Shown here one piece after another: positions 32,614 to 42,909 of a stretch of 64,000 nt of DNA. A program made the translations under genes and the position numbers. A model generated the notes under the pieces. The model saw only the letters and a program-made list of their open reading frames with translations, made no database searches and was not told where the DNA came from. Origin of the DNA: Scalesia atractyloides (taxonomy: Eukaryota; Streptophyta; Magnoliopsida; Asterales; Asteraceae); contig CAMTDV010000013.1 in the NCBI GenBank assembly GCA_947069175.1, forward strand, positions 26,663,857 to 26,727,856. Reading direction: 5' to 3'. The first letter of the stretch is position 1. Each line of letters begins with the position of its first letter.

Positions 32614-33028
32614 TGTTGGTACATATTTGTGACAACAACTTCATAGTTTAATAGTTTAGTCTTTGGATATTTTGTATGATCTTAGTATTTGTGTTTAGCT
32701 TGTTTAGAGTTGTAATGGACTTGGAGAAAGAACTAGCCAAGTATAAAGCCTAGCATGCAGACATGTAGTATATATACATGTTGTGTATTAGGGTTTTTGT
32801 TGTTGTTAGGAGAGGAGTGTGAGAAATCTACAGAGAGTGGCTGAGAGATTTCTAGGGAGTCTTGAATTGGTTCTAAACACTTTGTGTTTGATAATCAATA
32901 GAAGACAGTTTGAAAGGAATTGTGTTCGTGTTTGTGTTCTTGAATCTGTGAAATCTGATCTAGGGGATTCCGCACTCTAGATTAGATAGACGATTCTGTC
33001 AAGATCCATAAGGACTAGGGGACCTACA
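32614..33028 (+). repeat. 3' LTR of the outer copia
   Basis: 415 bases, TGTTGGTACATATTTG to GGGACCTACA, followed by the GGGTG target copy. Confidence 0.92.
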
Positions 33029-33385
33029 GGGTGGCCAAATTGTATGGTTTACAGTGGTGGCTGTGGTAGGTGAGGGCAGGGATACAGTGGTGGCAGTGGT
33101 GGTTTTTGAACATGGTGGTGGTGGAGTTTTTATGTAGGGTTAGAGTAACGAAGAAGAGGGTGGTGGGTCCCTCTTAATTATATTCCTTTTTAAGTTATTG
33201 TTTTTAATTGTAAGAGCATTTTAGTCAATTCATACAACTTAACTGAGAAAATTAACCCCCCATCTGCTATAAAGACTATACGAGAACGAATGTACAAAAT
33301 TTAGGGACTATAGCTGTAATTTTAAAAATGTAAGCACTAAAGGTGAAAATGGAGCAAAACACAGCGACTATTCAGGCAATTTTCT
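33029..33385. other. GGTGG-rich segment and possible Mutator-like terminal region
   Basis: GGT-rich to about 33160, then a stretch that read inversely begins GAGAAAATTGCCTGAATAG and continues with phrases such as CCTTTAG and AGTCCCTAAATTTTG. That style is frequent at the ends of plant Mutator-like elements. A matching left end is not present in the window, because the left side abuts truncated LTR A. It is reported as a probable remnant only. Confidence 0.35.
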
Positions 33386-33520
33386 CTTGGTGTAAATTTA
33401 AAAGTAAATTTAAGATGTATAAGAAAGATGTTTAAAAAAATATAACATAAATAAATGAAATGTTCCAAGTGGAGCTTACTTAAAGCATAGTTCTTTCTAA
33501 ACTCGATTTTTGTGCATGAA
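33386..33520. other. Short AT-rich spacer before the Athila/Tat-type element
   Basis: No gene or repeat recognised. Its last five bases, ATGAA, are the left copy of the target duplication of the next element. Confidence 0.5.
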
Positions 33521-34680
33521 TGACAGGTGGTCTATTGGACAACCCAAAAGTGCATTAAAATGATTATTAATCCACGTTTAAATGGGTTAATTGTTACGAT
33601 TTGATGTCTACAGTGTGTATGGCTCTGCAGGTACCGAAGAGCATAATGAGGGAGTTTAAATGTGCTTTGTCGGGGATTTGCAAGTGACTAGTCGAAGATG
33701 AGAACTCAAGAGATTGAACGAGGGGCAAAACGGTAAATCCTGCTGACCACCATAAGCTACGGTGGGCACCGTAGCTTATGGTGGAGTATACCTTCAAAAG
33801 CACCGTAAGACAGTCATTAGGCACCGTAAGAAGATTGTGGCCCCCGTAGCTTACGGTGGTGAGCTACGGGAAAGTTGTAACTGCCCATTTTAACTCAAAT
33901 TGAAGAGGTCTTTTCACATCTCAATCATTAGAAACGTTTGGCAGGGCTTTGAGGGCGAATTTGGGGGTGATCTTAGTGTTCAAAACAATTTCTAAACATA
34001 ATTTTGGTGTTTGTTGATTCGTATGATCAAAACAATTGAAGTATGTTAAATTGCAAGAACATGAGTGGCTAGAACTCTTTGTTATCATCTTGAGTAGAAG
34101 GTTTGTTTGAACAATTGTGTTTTGAATTCTCATTTCTAGAATAATAACTTGCTATATGTGTAGTTGTTATGGTGTTTGGATTCTTGTTAGTAAAGTGTTG
34201 ATTGATGTTTGAATCATTGCCTTAATCGTACGTTCTTGGTGTCATTGACAATCGAGATATCATGGGGAGGTTTACGGGTTGGATATTAATCAATTGATTA
34301 TCGGGTAACAACCTCACATTGTAATAATCCGAGTACTTAGTTCCCTTTTATCACAAACAATTAATCAAACACGAGTCATGTCTATGTGACTCTTTCTAGT
34401 TGAATTTGAAACACATGAGTTATTTGAAACCGGAAACTTAAGATGATCACTTGCTTTTAAATCTGTTAAACAACCAATCTTTGAATCGTTACTAGTTAAA
34501 ATTTAAACAACACAACCAAAAATTCTGAATTTAATTTTCTTGCAGTTTAGGTAATTTAGTCAAAGTATTACAAACTCTAGATAGCACATATTCCACAAAC
34601 TCCCTATGTTCAATACCCATTTACCGCTATATTTTAGTAGTATTTGGATTAAATTTACGTGAGACTATGACATCACGTCA
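33521..34680 (+). repeat. 5' LTR of the Athila/Tat-type element
   Basis: 1160 bases, TGACAGGTGG to ATCACGTCA. Carries a perfect 18-base inverted repeat with a 2-base spacer at 33747-33784 (arm CCACCATAAGCTACGGTG) and more copies of the motif to about 33866. ORFs at 33594-33824 and 33921-34133 (-) are LTR-internal and repeated or disrupted in the 3' copy. Confidence 0.92.
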
Positions 34681-34685
34681 AATTT

Positions 34686-34703
34686 TGGCGCTGTTGCAGG
34701 GGA
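34686..34703 (+). promoter_or_regulatory. Primer-binding site, tRNA-Asp-like
   Basis: TGGCGCTGTTGCAGGGGA, five bases after the LTR. It resembles TGGCGCCGTTGCCGGGGA, the complement of the plant tRNA-Asp 3' end, with two differences. Confidence 0.75.
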
Positions 34704-34769
34704 GTAGTGCGCAACGTGTGATATCTTTGAAATAGTTTAGTTTGTTAGTGTGCTGGTATTTACAGGTGC

Positions 34770-36070
34770 ATGCATACTAGAGGCTCTCACAAGCTATCAC
34801 CATTGGCATTTGAGCTGGAGATCGAACGAACTTTGCGAAGAAACAGAGTCTTATTAAGAGAAAACAAAATTAGTGGTTCACCAACAACAACTACAACACC
34901 AATTTCACCGATTAACACCATGGATCCATTACCTTTACAAGCCAAACATCACCATCCACACCTCCACCAATTCCTACCACCCATCCTACTTCAACACATG
35001 AAGTCAACCCAACAACCACCACACCAATGGTTCCACCATTCTCATCCTTTTTCCAACTTCTCGTCAATCATCCTCTACCCAAAAACCATTACCAAGTCAA
35101 TTTCCACCAAGTTCAGCCGTTGTTCATACCTCCTCTACATTTCAGCCACCAATCCAACCGGGTTTTCAATATCCATCTTCTCAGTTTGTACAATCTTCGG
35201 GTGTAGGAGGAGATGGGTTTGATGACGAGTATGAAGAAGAATTTGGAGGTTACAAAGAAGAGGGTTACTATTATGGAGGAGATGGAGGTAACTTGGGACC
35301 TCAAGGAGGAATGGGTTATCAACAAAGGCAGCAAATGGAACAAGCTCAAGGAGTGGTTAGGCAACCCATGGGGGTACAACCAATTCGTCCTCAAGGACCA
35401 TCGTCCAATAACCAATACCTTTACAACAAGTCCAAAGTTAACATCAACAACCTCAATTCCAAAGACCGATGCATCAACCCCAACATCAACAACACTTCGT
35501 ACCTCAAGGGTTAAGACAGGGTCACGCGGGTCAACCAAGAGTACCTTTAGGTTTTCCACGAAGACATCATCGAGAAGTAGTGCGGGGGGTTGAAGCACAT
35601 TTTTGTCCGGTTATTACTAATAATCCTTCTCCGGTAGTGATACCACAGCGCCTGGATGGGAGGACATTTGAGGTTAGGATGACCACATTACAAAGCTTGG
35701 CGAAGTACAAGGGTCTAGCAATGAAGGAAGCATACTTCCATTTGGAAACATATGATTCCATTTGCAACACCATCGGGGGGCAAGGATTTTCTGCGGATGA
35801 TGTTAATTGGTATTGTTTCAGTTTTCATTGGAAGATAAGGCAAAGAGGTGGTTCCACACTCTACCGTCCGCATCGATTTATACTTGGGCCGATATGCAAC
35901 AAAGATTTCTAGAAGAGTTTTTTACGGCCCAAAAGACAAATGAAGCTAGGCGGAGCTTACGAAGTTTTCAACAACAACCGGGAGAAATGTTTCATGAGGC
36001 ATTTGAACGATTTAATATGATGCTAAAGAATTGTCCTCATCTTTGTGGAATGCTTTCCACGAAGGGTTGA
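34770..36070 (+). pseudogene. gag: gag of the Athila/Tat-type element, N-terminal and capsid part
   Basis: Starts MHTRGSHKLSPLAFELEIER, then runs through a P/Q/T-rich region in shifting frames (34770-35222, 35293-35514, 35469-35912). The capsid domain is seen at 35807-36070: FSLEDKAKRWFHTLPSAS and TWADMQQRFLEEFFTAQKTN, the retrotransposon gag signature. At least three frame changes are needed to read it through, so it is a pseudogene. It continues in 36031-37275. Confidence 0.82.
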
Positions 36071-37275
36071 GCTCGGAGGATGCTCATGATTTGATGTCTA
36101 TCACAAATGGTACATTTGGTACAAACTTTGAACAAGACGATTGGGCATTCTTAGAGAAAATGGCGGTCACATCAAAAAGGAAAGCACAATCTTCAAGGCG
36201 GGCTAGACATGTAATCACAAGACCTCAAGTGTATGCGGTAGAGGATAGAGGGGTGCAAACGACTAATAAGGTATATAATGTTTGTACTAACTGTAATGAA
36301 TTGGGTCATGCAGCGAAGGTATGTTTGGTGGGAGCAAGTGATAATCAAGTTGAAGAAGTTAATGCTATTGCGGGGGGTAGTCGAAATTTCAATATGAACT
36401 CTAACACATTCCACCCCGGGTTACGAAATCATCCAAATTTCCGCTATGGGAACCCGACAAATCAAGACAACCCTAATTTCCAAGGAGCTCAACGGAGTTT
36501 TGTTCTGCGTCAACGATATAATCAAGGGAATTTTAGGGTTGGCAATGGTCAAGGGTATCAAGGTCAATTTCAACAAGCAGGTGATCAAAGTGGAAATGCG
36601 GGTCAAACTTCATCAAGCGGCAACAAGGTTATGGACATGCCCCGAATGATGCAACAGGACATGCAACGGAGAAATCAACTCGATGAAGCTCGTATGAAAA
36701 AGGATGAAGTTCGGGATAAAAGCATTCAAACGCTCACCACTCAAATGGGTCAACTTGCAACTGAGGTAGGAGAGCTTAAGAAAGGTAAGGGCCAACTTCT
36801 GAGTGACACGAAGGTAAATCCTTCCCATAATTCTTCACGTAATATTAATATTAACCATGTAAGTGTTTTACGAAGCGATAAAGAATTTAAAGCAAATTTG
36901 GAACCGGGTTTGGTTGAAGGGGTGGTTGAGGATATTACGGGAGTTGAGAGTGATGAGGATGAACTCTCATCACCAAATGTGTCTAAGGACCCTTTTGTTG
37001 AAATAGTAATTAAAAAACCGGGTTTGGATGAGATTTTAAATGAAACAAAGGAGGAAGGGGGACTGTTTCAAGTCCCGTTTCCTTCCGCTTTAGTTGATCC
37101 GGGAAAGAAAAATTTCATTTCAACAAGGGGTCCTCAAAAGGACGAATTATTGGATGTGTTTAAACAGGTAAAGGTAAATCTTCCGTTACTTGATGCAATT
37201 AAGCAAGTACCCACGTATGCAAAATTCTTAAAAGAATTATGCACTCAAAAAAACAACAAAGAAAAAGTTACCTAA
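36031..37275 (+). CDS. gag: gag C-terminal part with zinc knuckle, long open frame
   Basis: 414 codons without a stop. It starts in the end of the capsid domain (LWNAFHEGLSSEDAHDLMSI), has a single zinc knuckle CTNCNELGHAAKVC near residue 90, then an N/Q/G-rich region, a K/E-rich helical stretch around residues 195-260, and the pre-protease motif LLDVFKQVKVNLPLLDAIKQ near the end. The open frame is part of a broken gag, so the methionine at 36031 is only the first in frame. Confidence 0.75.
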   Translation: MSSSLWNAFHEGLSSEDAHDLMSITNGTFGTNFEQDDWAFLEKMAVTSKRKAQSSRRARHVITRPQVYAVEDRGVQTTNKVYNVCTNCNELGHAAKVCLVGASDNQVEEVNAIAGGSRNFNMNSNTFHPGLRNHPNFRYGNPTNQDNPNFQGAQRSFVLRQRYNQGNFRVGNGQGYQGQFQQAGDQSGNAGQTSSSGNKVMDMPRMMQQDMQRRNQLDEARMKKDEVRDKSIQTLTTQMGQLATEVGELKKGKGQLLSDTKVNPSHNSSRNININHVSVLRSDKEFKANLEPGLVEGVVEDITGVESDEDELSSPNVSKDPFVEIVIKKPGLDEILNETKEEGGLFQVPFPSALVDPGKKNFISTRGPQKDELLDVFKQVKVNLPLLDAIKQVPTYAKFLKELCTQKNNKEKVT

Positions 37276-37285
37276 GCGGGTATAT

Positions 37286-37648
37286 TTGACTAGACAAGTA
37301 AGTGCAGTGCTAAAAGGGACACTTCCTCCTAAGCTCCAAGATCCGGTAACGCCACTTATAAATATTCAAGTTAGGAACTTCCCAATGTCAAAGGCTTTAT
37401 TAGATCTTGGAGCCGGTGTAAGTATATTACCGGGTGGTTTGTATGATCAGTACGACTTTGGCCCATTAGCTCGGGTGGAGACAACGATGGTTTTAGCCGA
37501 TTTATCTCACAAGTTACCCCGAGGGATGGTCCAAGATGTTATTGTTAAGGTTGATGAATTCTACTACCCGGTAGATTTCTTGGTACTAGACTACTCATCA
37601 GCGGACCCAAAACAACAACAAAACGTTATTTTGGGTCGGCCATTCTAA
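37286..37648 (+). pseudogene. Aspartic protease of the Athila/Tat-type element
   Basis: About 120 codons. The active-site region reads LLDLGAGVSILP, where Athila/Tat proteases usually have D-x-G-A-S. The closing VILGRPF motif is at the C-terminus. After a stop the frame resumes with STAHAIFDCRLGTVDMIFGN. The domain normally processes the Gag-Pol polyprotein. Confidence 0.78.
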
Positions 37649-37947
37649 GCACCGCTCACGCCATATTCGATTGTCGACTTGGTACGGTTGACATGATATT
37701 CGGTAACAGAAAAATGCGATTAAATGTTTTTACTAACACTTCTAATTCTGTTGGTGTTGATTAGTGTTTCATGGCAGATCTAGTGGATAGATGTGACCCA
37801 CATGAATATGAGGAAGAGGATACTTATGTTTGTGTTTGTGATGTTTCTGAACAGGTAGATGCTTGTGATTTGAGGGTAGAAGAAGAAAAACAAGATGCAA
37901 TGGCTGTGAAAGAAGGGCGACAGTCGTGAACTCATCAGTTTGAGAGT
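37649..37947 (+). pseudogene. Protease-to-reverse transcriptase linker
   Basis: Readable with stops: VDRCDPHEYEEEDTYVCVCD near 37785 and an acidic stretch before the reverse transcriptase. The equivalent acidic linker exists in the second Athila/Tat-type element near 53450-53330 (-). Confidence 0.5.
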
Positions 37948-38830
37948 TTGCCGGCGGAAATTAGTTCGGGCACAAAGCCATCACTGGAGGAACCACCAAT
38001 GTTGGAGTTGAAGGAATTGCCAAGCCACTTGAAATATGCGTTTTTAGGGGATAATGACTCGTTACCAGTCATTATTGCCTCTAATTTAGAGGTGGCTCAA
38101 GAGCATGAATTGCTAAGGGTGCTTAAAGCGAATCAGGCGGCTATTGGATGGACGATCCCTGATCTGAAAGGAATCAGCCCGTCCATTGTTATGCATAATA
38201 TTATTACAACTGATGATGCCAAGCCGACGAGGGAAGCACAAAGAAGGTTGAATCCGAATTTGCGCGAAGTAGTAAAGAAGGAGGTAATCAAATGGTTGGA
38301 TGCAGGTATTATTTATCCTATTTCTGATAGTGCTTGGGTAAGTCCTACCCACGTGGTGCCTAAAAAGGCCGGTATTCAAGTGATTAAGGACGAAAATGGT
38401 GAGCAAATCGCCACCCGACCGGTCACCGGGTGGCGTGTTTGTATCGATTATATAAAATTGAATAACGCAACCTCTAAGGACCATTTGCCTTTAGGCGAAT
38501 GCCATTTGGCTTGTGCAATGCTCCAGCAACTTTTCAACGATGTATGATGAGTATTTTCTCGGACATGGTTGGGGAGTCGCTTGAGGTGTTCATGGATGAC
38601 TTTTCTATTTTTTGGCACAAGTTTTAAGTCTTATCTCGATGAGTTGGAAAAGGTTTTAAAAAGATGTGTCGAGAAAAACTTAGTGCTTAGTTGGGAGAAA
38701 AGTCATTTCATGGTTCAAGAAGGTATTGTGTTGGGCCATGTTGTTTCTGAAAAAGGGATGGAGGTCGACAAAGCAAAAATTCGTGTAGTATCATCATTGC
38801 CTCCTCCTAAAAAGGTAAAAGGGGTAAGAC
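37948..38830 (+). pseudogene. Reverse transcriptase of the Athila/Tat-type element with internal deletion
   Basis: 37948-38547 has ELKELPSHLKYAFLGDNDSL, WLDAGIIYPISDSAWVSPTH and VTGWRVCIDYIKLNNATSKD. At about 38493 the frame jumps from DHLPL to the sequence normally encoding MPFGLCNAPATF. Compared with the intact relative at 53146-52454 (-), about 50 residues are missing, including the first catalytic aspartate (FLDGFSGY region). The FMDDFS catalytic box follows near 38592 in another frame, then YLDELEKVLKRCVEKNLVLS. Not functional. Confidence 0.87.
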
Positions 38831-38834
38831 ATAC

Positions 38835-39420
38835 TTGGGGCATGCTGGGTTTTATAGGAGATTTATTAAGGGTTTTAGTGTTATTACTAAACCCTTATGT
38901 AATTTGTTATTGAAAGATGTTCCTTTTGATTTTACTAATGAATGTTTGCAAGCTTTTACTGTTTTGAAGGAACAAGTGGTGAAAGCCCCTATTTTGCAAC
39001 TGCCGGATTGGTCAAAGCAGTTCGAGATCATGTGCGATGCCATCGACACAACTATTGGAGCGGTTTTGGGTCAAAGGGTCGATAAGAAGCCAGTGGTGAT
39101 CTATTATGGCAGCAAAACTTTGTACGAGGTACAACTGAATTACACCAAAACAGAAAAAGAATTATTAGTGGTGGTGTATGCCTTGGACAAGTTTCGATCA
39201 TATATATGGGGAAGCAAGGTGGTAGTAGATTCTGATCATAGCACAGTTCGGTATTTGATGGAGAAAAAGGATGCTAAGCCTCGGTTGATTCGATGGGTGC
39301 TCTTATTATAGAAATTCGATTTGGAATTCGAGATAAAAAGGGAAGTGAAAATGTGGTGGCGGACCATCTATCTCGAATTCCAATGGAAGGGGTTGACGAT
39401 TTAAGTGAGATTAACGAACG
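38835..39420 (+). pseudogene. RNase H domain of the Athila/Tat-type element
   Basis: 38835-39311 encodes FYRRFIKGFSVITKPLCNLL, then FEIMCDAIDTTIGAVLGQR and LNYTKTEKELLVVVYALDKF, standard gypsy RNase H motifs. The frame shifts at about 39300; the last piece ENVVADHLSRIP is at 39350. The D and E catalytic words are largely retained. Confidence 0.85.
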
Positions 39421-40758
39421 GTTTCCCGATGAACAGTTACTTGCTGTCTCTACTTCTGCAGCACCGTGGTATGCCCATTATGTAAATTATTTGGCTATGG
39501 GTGTTATTCCTAGTCATTGGACGAAGAGAAGAAGGCAACAGTTCATGGTTCAAGTATATGGGATGAGCCGGATTTGTTCAAAATCGGACCCGATCAAGTA
39601 GTTAGAAGGTGTGCGCCAGAAACAGAAGTGACAAAAATTTTAACCCATGCTCATTCATCCGCTTGTGGGGGACACTTTATTGGTCACAAGACGGGATATC
39701 GGGTGCTCACATGCGGGTTCTATTGGCCAACAATTTTCAAAAACGCATGTGAATTTGCTCGAAATTGTCTAAACTGCCAAAAGACGGGGAGTATTTCAAA
39801 GAGGGATGAGATGCCCATGCAGCCTATCTTGGTGGTAGAGATTTTTGATGTATGGGGGATAGATTTCATGGGGCCTTTTCCAAGTTCAAACGGGTTTTGT
39901 ACATCTTGGTAGCTGTGGATTATGTATCAAAATGGATTGAAGCCATACCGACACGGACTAATGATCATTCGGTTGTTTGCAAATTTGTACAATCAAATAT
40001 CTTTGCTCGTTTTGGGATTCTGCGTGTTATAATCAGTGATGGTGGTTCACATTTTAAAATTTTAATTTCGGGAAATTATTGAAGAGATACAATATGAATC
40101 ACTGAATTGTTACGCCGTATCATCCACAAACTAGTGGACAAGTTGAAGTGTCCAACTGTCAAATCAAGGAAATTTTAATGAAGACGGTGCGAACGGACAA
40201 GAAAGATTGGTCGAGCAAGTTGGATAATGTGTTGTGGGCGTACTGAACAACCTACAAAACTCCTATTGGTACAACTCCTTATCGGTTGGTGTATGGAAAG
40301 GGGTGTCATTTACCGATGGAATTAGCGCATAGGGCGTATTGGGCAATCAAGATGGTTAAGCAGATTATGACGAAGCGGGGAAGACCCGGAAACTTCAATT
40401 GAATGAGATCGAAGAGATTCGAGATGAAGCATATGAGTGTGCGGCTGCATACAAAGATAAGCTCAAGAAGGTTCATGATGCAAAGATTCGGAAGCGAATT
40501 TTCAAAACGGGTCAAAAGGTGTGGTTGTTCAATTCAAGGCTAAAGATGTTTGCGGGCAAATTGAAAAGCAAGTGGATAGGCCCGTACGTTATTACACGAG
40601 TAGGAAGGTTTGGAGATGTGGATATTGTGGATGAGCAGGCTAACATTAAGCAAACAGTGAATGGGCATCGGCTCAAGCCGTATTTGGAAGGAAACGATAT
40701 TAAACATCTTGAACTTGACAAAGTGGGCTACATATTACGCCTGTTGAACGCTGATTAA
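39421..40758 (+). pseudogene. Integrase of the Athila/Tat-type element
   Basis: The zinc-binding part is at 39640-39790 (AHSSACGGHFIGHKTGYRVL; CEFARNCLNCQKTG). The core begins WGIDFMGPFPSS (about 39855) and continues in a second frame at 39905-40080 (VAVDYVSKWIEAIPTRTNDH; VIISDGGSHF). After a stop at 40081 the core is readable as TPYHPQTSGQVE near 40108. A stop interrupts near 40244. The C-terminal domain is open at 40399-40758 (KVWLFNSRLKMFAGKLKSKW, then VNGHRLKPYLEG). Multiple stops make it a pseudogene. Confidence 0.87.
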
Positions 40759-41782
40759 ACAAAAGAGGCCCAGGTTTGGTAGTGTAATATATATAAATAT
40801 GTGCTTAGTTAGTTTGTTTTAAGTAATTAGCCGAGCTTGTTTAATTTGTGTTTGAAACAAGTGTGGGAAAGTTTTTCGGAATTTCTCATACACGGTGTTG
40901 AGGACAACACGGGTTTTTCGAGGGGGTGGTAGGTTAAAGTAAATAAGATATATTTAAAAAAATAAAAATAAAAAATATTTTTTTTTTAAAATTGCTAGAT
41001 ACCATCGTAGCTTACGGTCCCCACCGTAGGCTACGGTGGCCCCCAAATTCATTACGGTATAAAGCCACTGTCTTACGGCCCTCTTTATAAACCCTGGCCA
41101 CCGTAGCTTACGGTGACGACCGTAGCTTACGGTGGCCACTGGGCAAAAGGGGTCCGCAAAACAGCTTTTTTAATACGGGAATTAACCCTAAATCACACAT
41201 TTCTTGCATCTCTTTCAGCCACAATCTCCATTCTTCTTCTCCCCTATTTACTTTCAAGAACACCCACTCTAACCTACACCAATCCTTCAATTTATCACCA
41301 AATCAAGTGATTTTTGGGTCAATCTTGACTAGAATTTCACAAGGATTCCGTTTGTGCTTGCATTTGGTCGAATCCAACATTTGGGGGGTCGATTTGGAAC
41401 CTTTTGATGCGAAATTTTTAGGGTTCTTGTTGGGTTTTTGTTAATCTTCAAATTTTTAGGGTTCTTCTTTTCTACAAGGTTAAGATATGTAATTTCTTAT
41501 ATTATTGTTATTGCGTTGTAGAATTGTAAGTAATAGGTTATCATGATCCCATACTTGCTTATAGTTGATGATATTGAGATGAATTTGATGGGTTTTTGGA
41601 TGGTTATGGTTATGGAAGCTAGTTAGGTGATAAAAATATGATTTTTGAACAAAATTTTACTAACTTAGGGAATGGTTGTTCAAATTTGTTCCAAATGATG
41701 GACTTACGTGTTAACTAGTTTCCATGACCATAGTGATAAGCAAGTGTGGGGATAATGTGGATGTTGAGAAGATGAATAATGT
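40759..41782 (+). other. Spacer after integrase with CCGTAGCTTACGG motifs
   Basis: No coding. From about 40995 to 41145 there are several copies of the near-palindrome, such as CCGTAGCTTACGGT, CCACCGTAGGCTACGGTGG and CACCGTAGCTTACGGTG, just upstream of the third coding block. The region then runs as a pyrimidine-rich leader with an ATTTTTAGGGTTCTTGTTGGG phrase. It could act as a leader or promoter for the downstream block; this is inference. Confidence 0.5.
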
Positions 41783-42061
41783 GTGTTATTTATGTCTATG
41801 CTTTATAGAATTGTTATTGGGCGCACAGGAAAGGAAAAAGTGGGTTCTTCGAGTGACCCAGCCCCAAGAAAGAGAAGGTTAGTGATGCAAAGTGATGTAG
41901 AGGAAGAGTGTGAGGAAGAGGTGCCTGATCGGAGGCCAAAGCCAAGATGGACATCTGGTCCTCTACATGATCAGCCAGAAGAGTGGCAAGCTGAATTGTT
42001 CAATGATCAGATTAATAATTGGCATAAAGGAAAGAAGCATTTATTTGTGAAAAAGAGGTGA
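41783..42061 (+). CDS. Third coding block, first part: basic and acidic protein piece
   Basis: 92 codons, rich in K, R and E: RTGKEKVGSSSDPAPRKRRL, then EEECEEEVPDRRPKPRW. It ends shortly before the next frame. In Athila/Tat elements a coding block after integrase commonly starts with such a low-complexity charged region. No specific domain is recognised. The reading continues with breaks to 42229. Confidence 0.55.
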   Translation: MLFMSMLYRIVIGRTGKEKVGSSSDPAPRKRRLVMQSDVEEECEEEVPDRRPKPRWTSGPLHDQPEEWQAELFNDQINNWHKGKKHLFVKKR

Positions 42062-42228
42062 GGGAAGCAGATTTTGGACCGTTTAGGGTTACGGATAAGT
42101 TTCGTGCACTAGGAGGGGAAGCATCTCTGAAATGTTACGATTATGAAGGTACAAAATTATATGACGCTTAAATTCAAGAGTGGATGGCCACTCTTAGGTG
42201 TCCTTCATAAAGAGGTGGAGCGTCAAGA

Positions 42229-42909
42229 ATGAGTTTAATTGGAACTGTAAATGGCATTGAGGTGGAAATGTCTTTCGATTCTTTGCGGCGGGTAGCAAAG
42301 TTTGATAGTAAACCAGTAAATCAATATATGCTTCCGAGGCTGGAAGTTCTATACTTTGAACCCGAGAAGCATCCTCGGTGGAACACGATGCTTGACTATC
42401 TGTTTCTACCAGGTACTACTCACGAAAAGCTATACCGCAAGAACTTAAGAATTGAGGGAAAGTTAATGTTGGCCATTTGCATGCAAAATGTCATCCCTAG
42501 GCGGGGTGACAAAACTGAGGTTAGGCGGCCGGAAGTGCCAGTGCTCTATGCATTGTTGACTGGGGCCCCTATATTTCCGTTTTGCTTTTTGGTGATGAAT
42601 TATGTATGGATTAGTCGGAATAGCGATCAGCGAAAAATCATCCCGCATTGCCGCCTTATTACAGCTCTCTTCAAAATGTATGGGGTGATTGGTGCAGATG
42701 ATAAGGGGTCATACAAGAAGTTCAAGCCCTTTGACATCCAACATTTGGGGGCTAGGTGGAAGTATACAAAATCTGAGCGGTATCATAAATTGAAGAGTGA
42801 AGGGAAAAGATGGAGAGTGCTAAAGGCCGACGCGCGGCCACTTAGACCGGTGAAGAGGATGAACCGGAGAGTGAGGAAGAGAGCCCGAGTGGGGATGAAG
42901 ATTACATAG
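42229..42909 (+). CDS. Third coding block, main part: plant-retrotransposon ORF found after integrase
   Basis: 226 codons. The central region (about residues 75-150) reads MLAICMQNVIPRRGDKTEVR, then VLYALLTGAPIFPFCFLVMN and HCRLITALFKMYGVIGADDK. This matches the style of the ORF-1/env-like proteins of Athila and related elements: a hydrophobic LLTG segment followed by a conserved 'P..LITALF...G' block. Its role is unknown; an envelope function has been proposed for some relatives but is unproven, and no signal peptide is seen here. The C-terminal part is very basic. Confidence 0.65.
   Translation: MSLIGTVNGIEVEMSFDSLRRVAKFDSKPVNQYMLPRLEVLYFEPEKHPRWNTMLDYLFLPGTTHEKLYRKNLRIEGKLMLAICMQNVIPRRGDKTEVRRPEVPVLYALLTGAPIFPFCFLVMNYVWISRNSDQRKIIPHCRLITALFKMYGVIGADDKGSYKKFKPFDIQHLGARWKYTKSERYHKLKSEGKRWRVLKADARPLRPVKRMNRRVRKRARVGMKIT

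Larger units (their letters stand above)
19899..33028 (+). mobile_element. Gag-only Ty1/copia retrotransposon (outer copia), split by a second copia
   Basis: LTRs 19899-20323 and 32614-33028, flanked by a perfect 5-bp target duplication GGGTG (19894-19898 and 33029-33033). The order is LTR, tRNA-Met-like primer site, leader with a CGGAT-motif array, gag, and a long non-coding 3' region, then polypurine tract and LTR. Protease, integrase and reverse transcriptase are absent: gag passes straight into sequence that in the inner copy lies downstream of RNase H. It is thus non-autonomous and would need pol from a relative such as the inner copy. Confidence 0.88.

Noticed and set aside
35113..35598. 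161-codon ORF on the - strand
   Set aside because: Antisense shadow of the gag region on the + strand, where capsid and zinc-knuckle motifs are clear.
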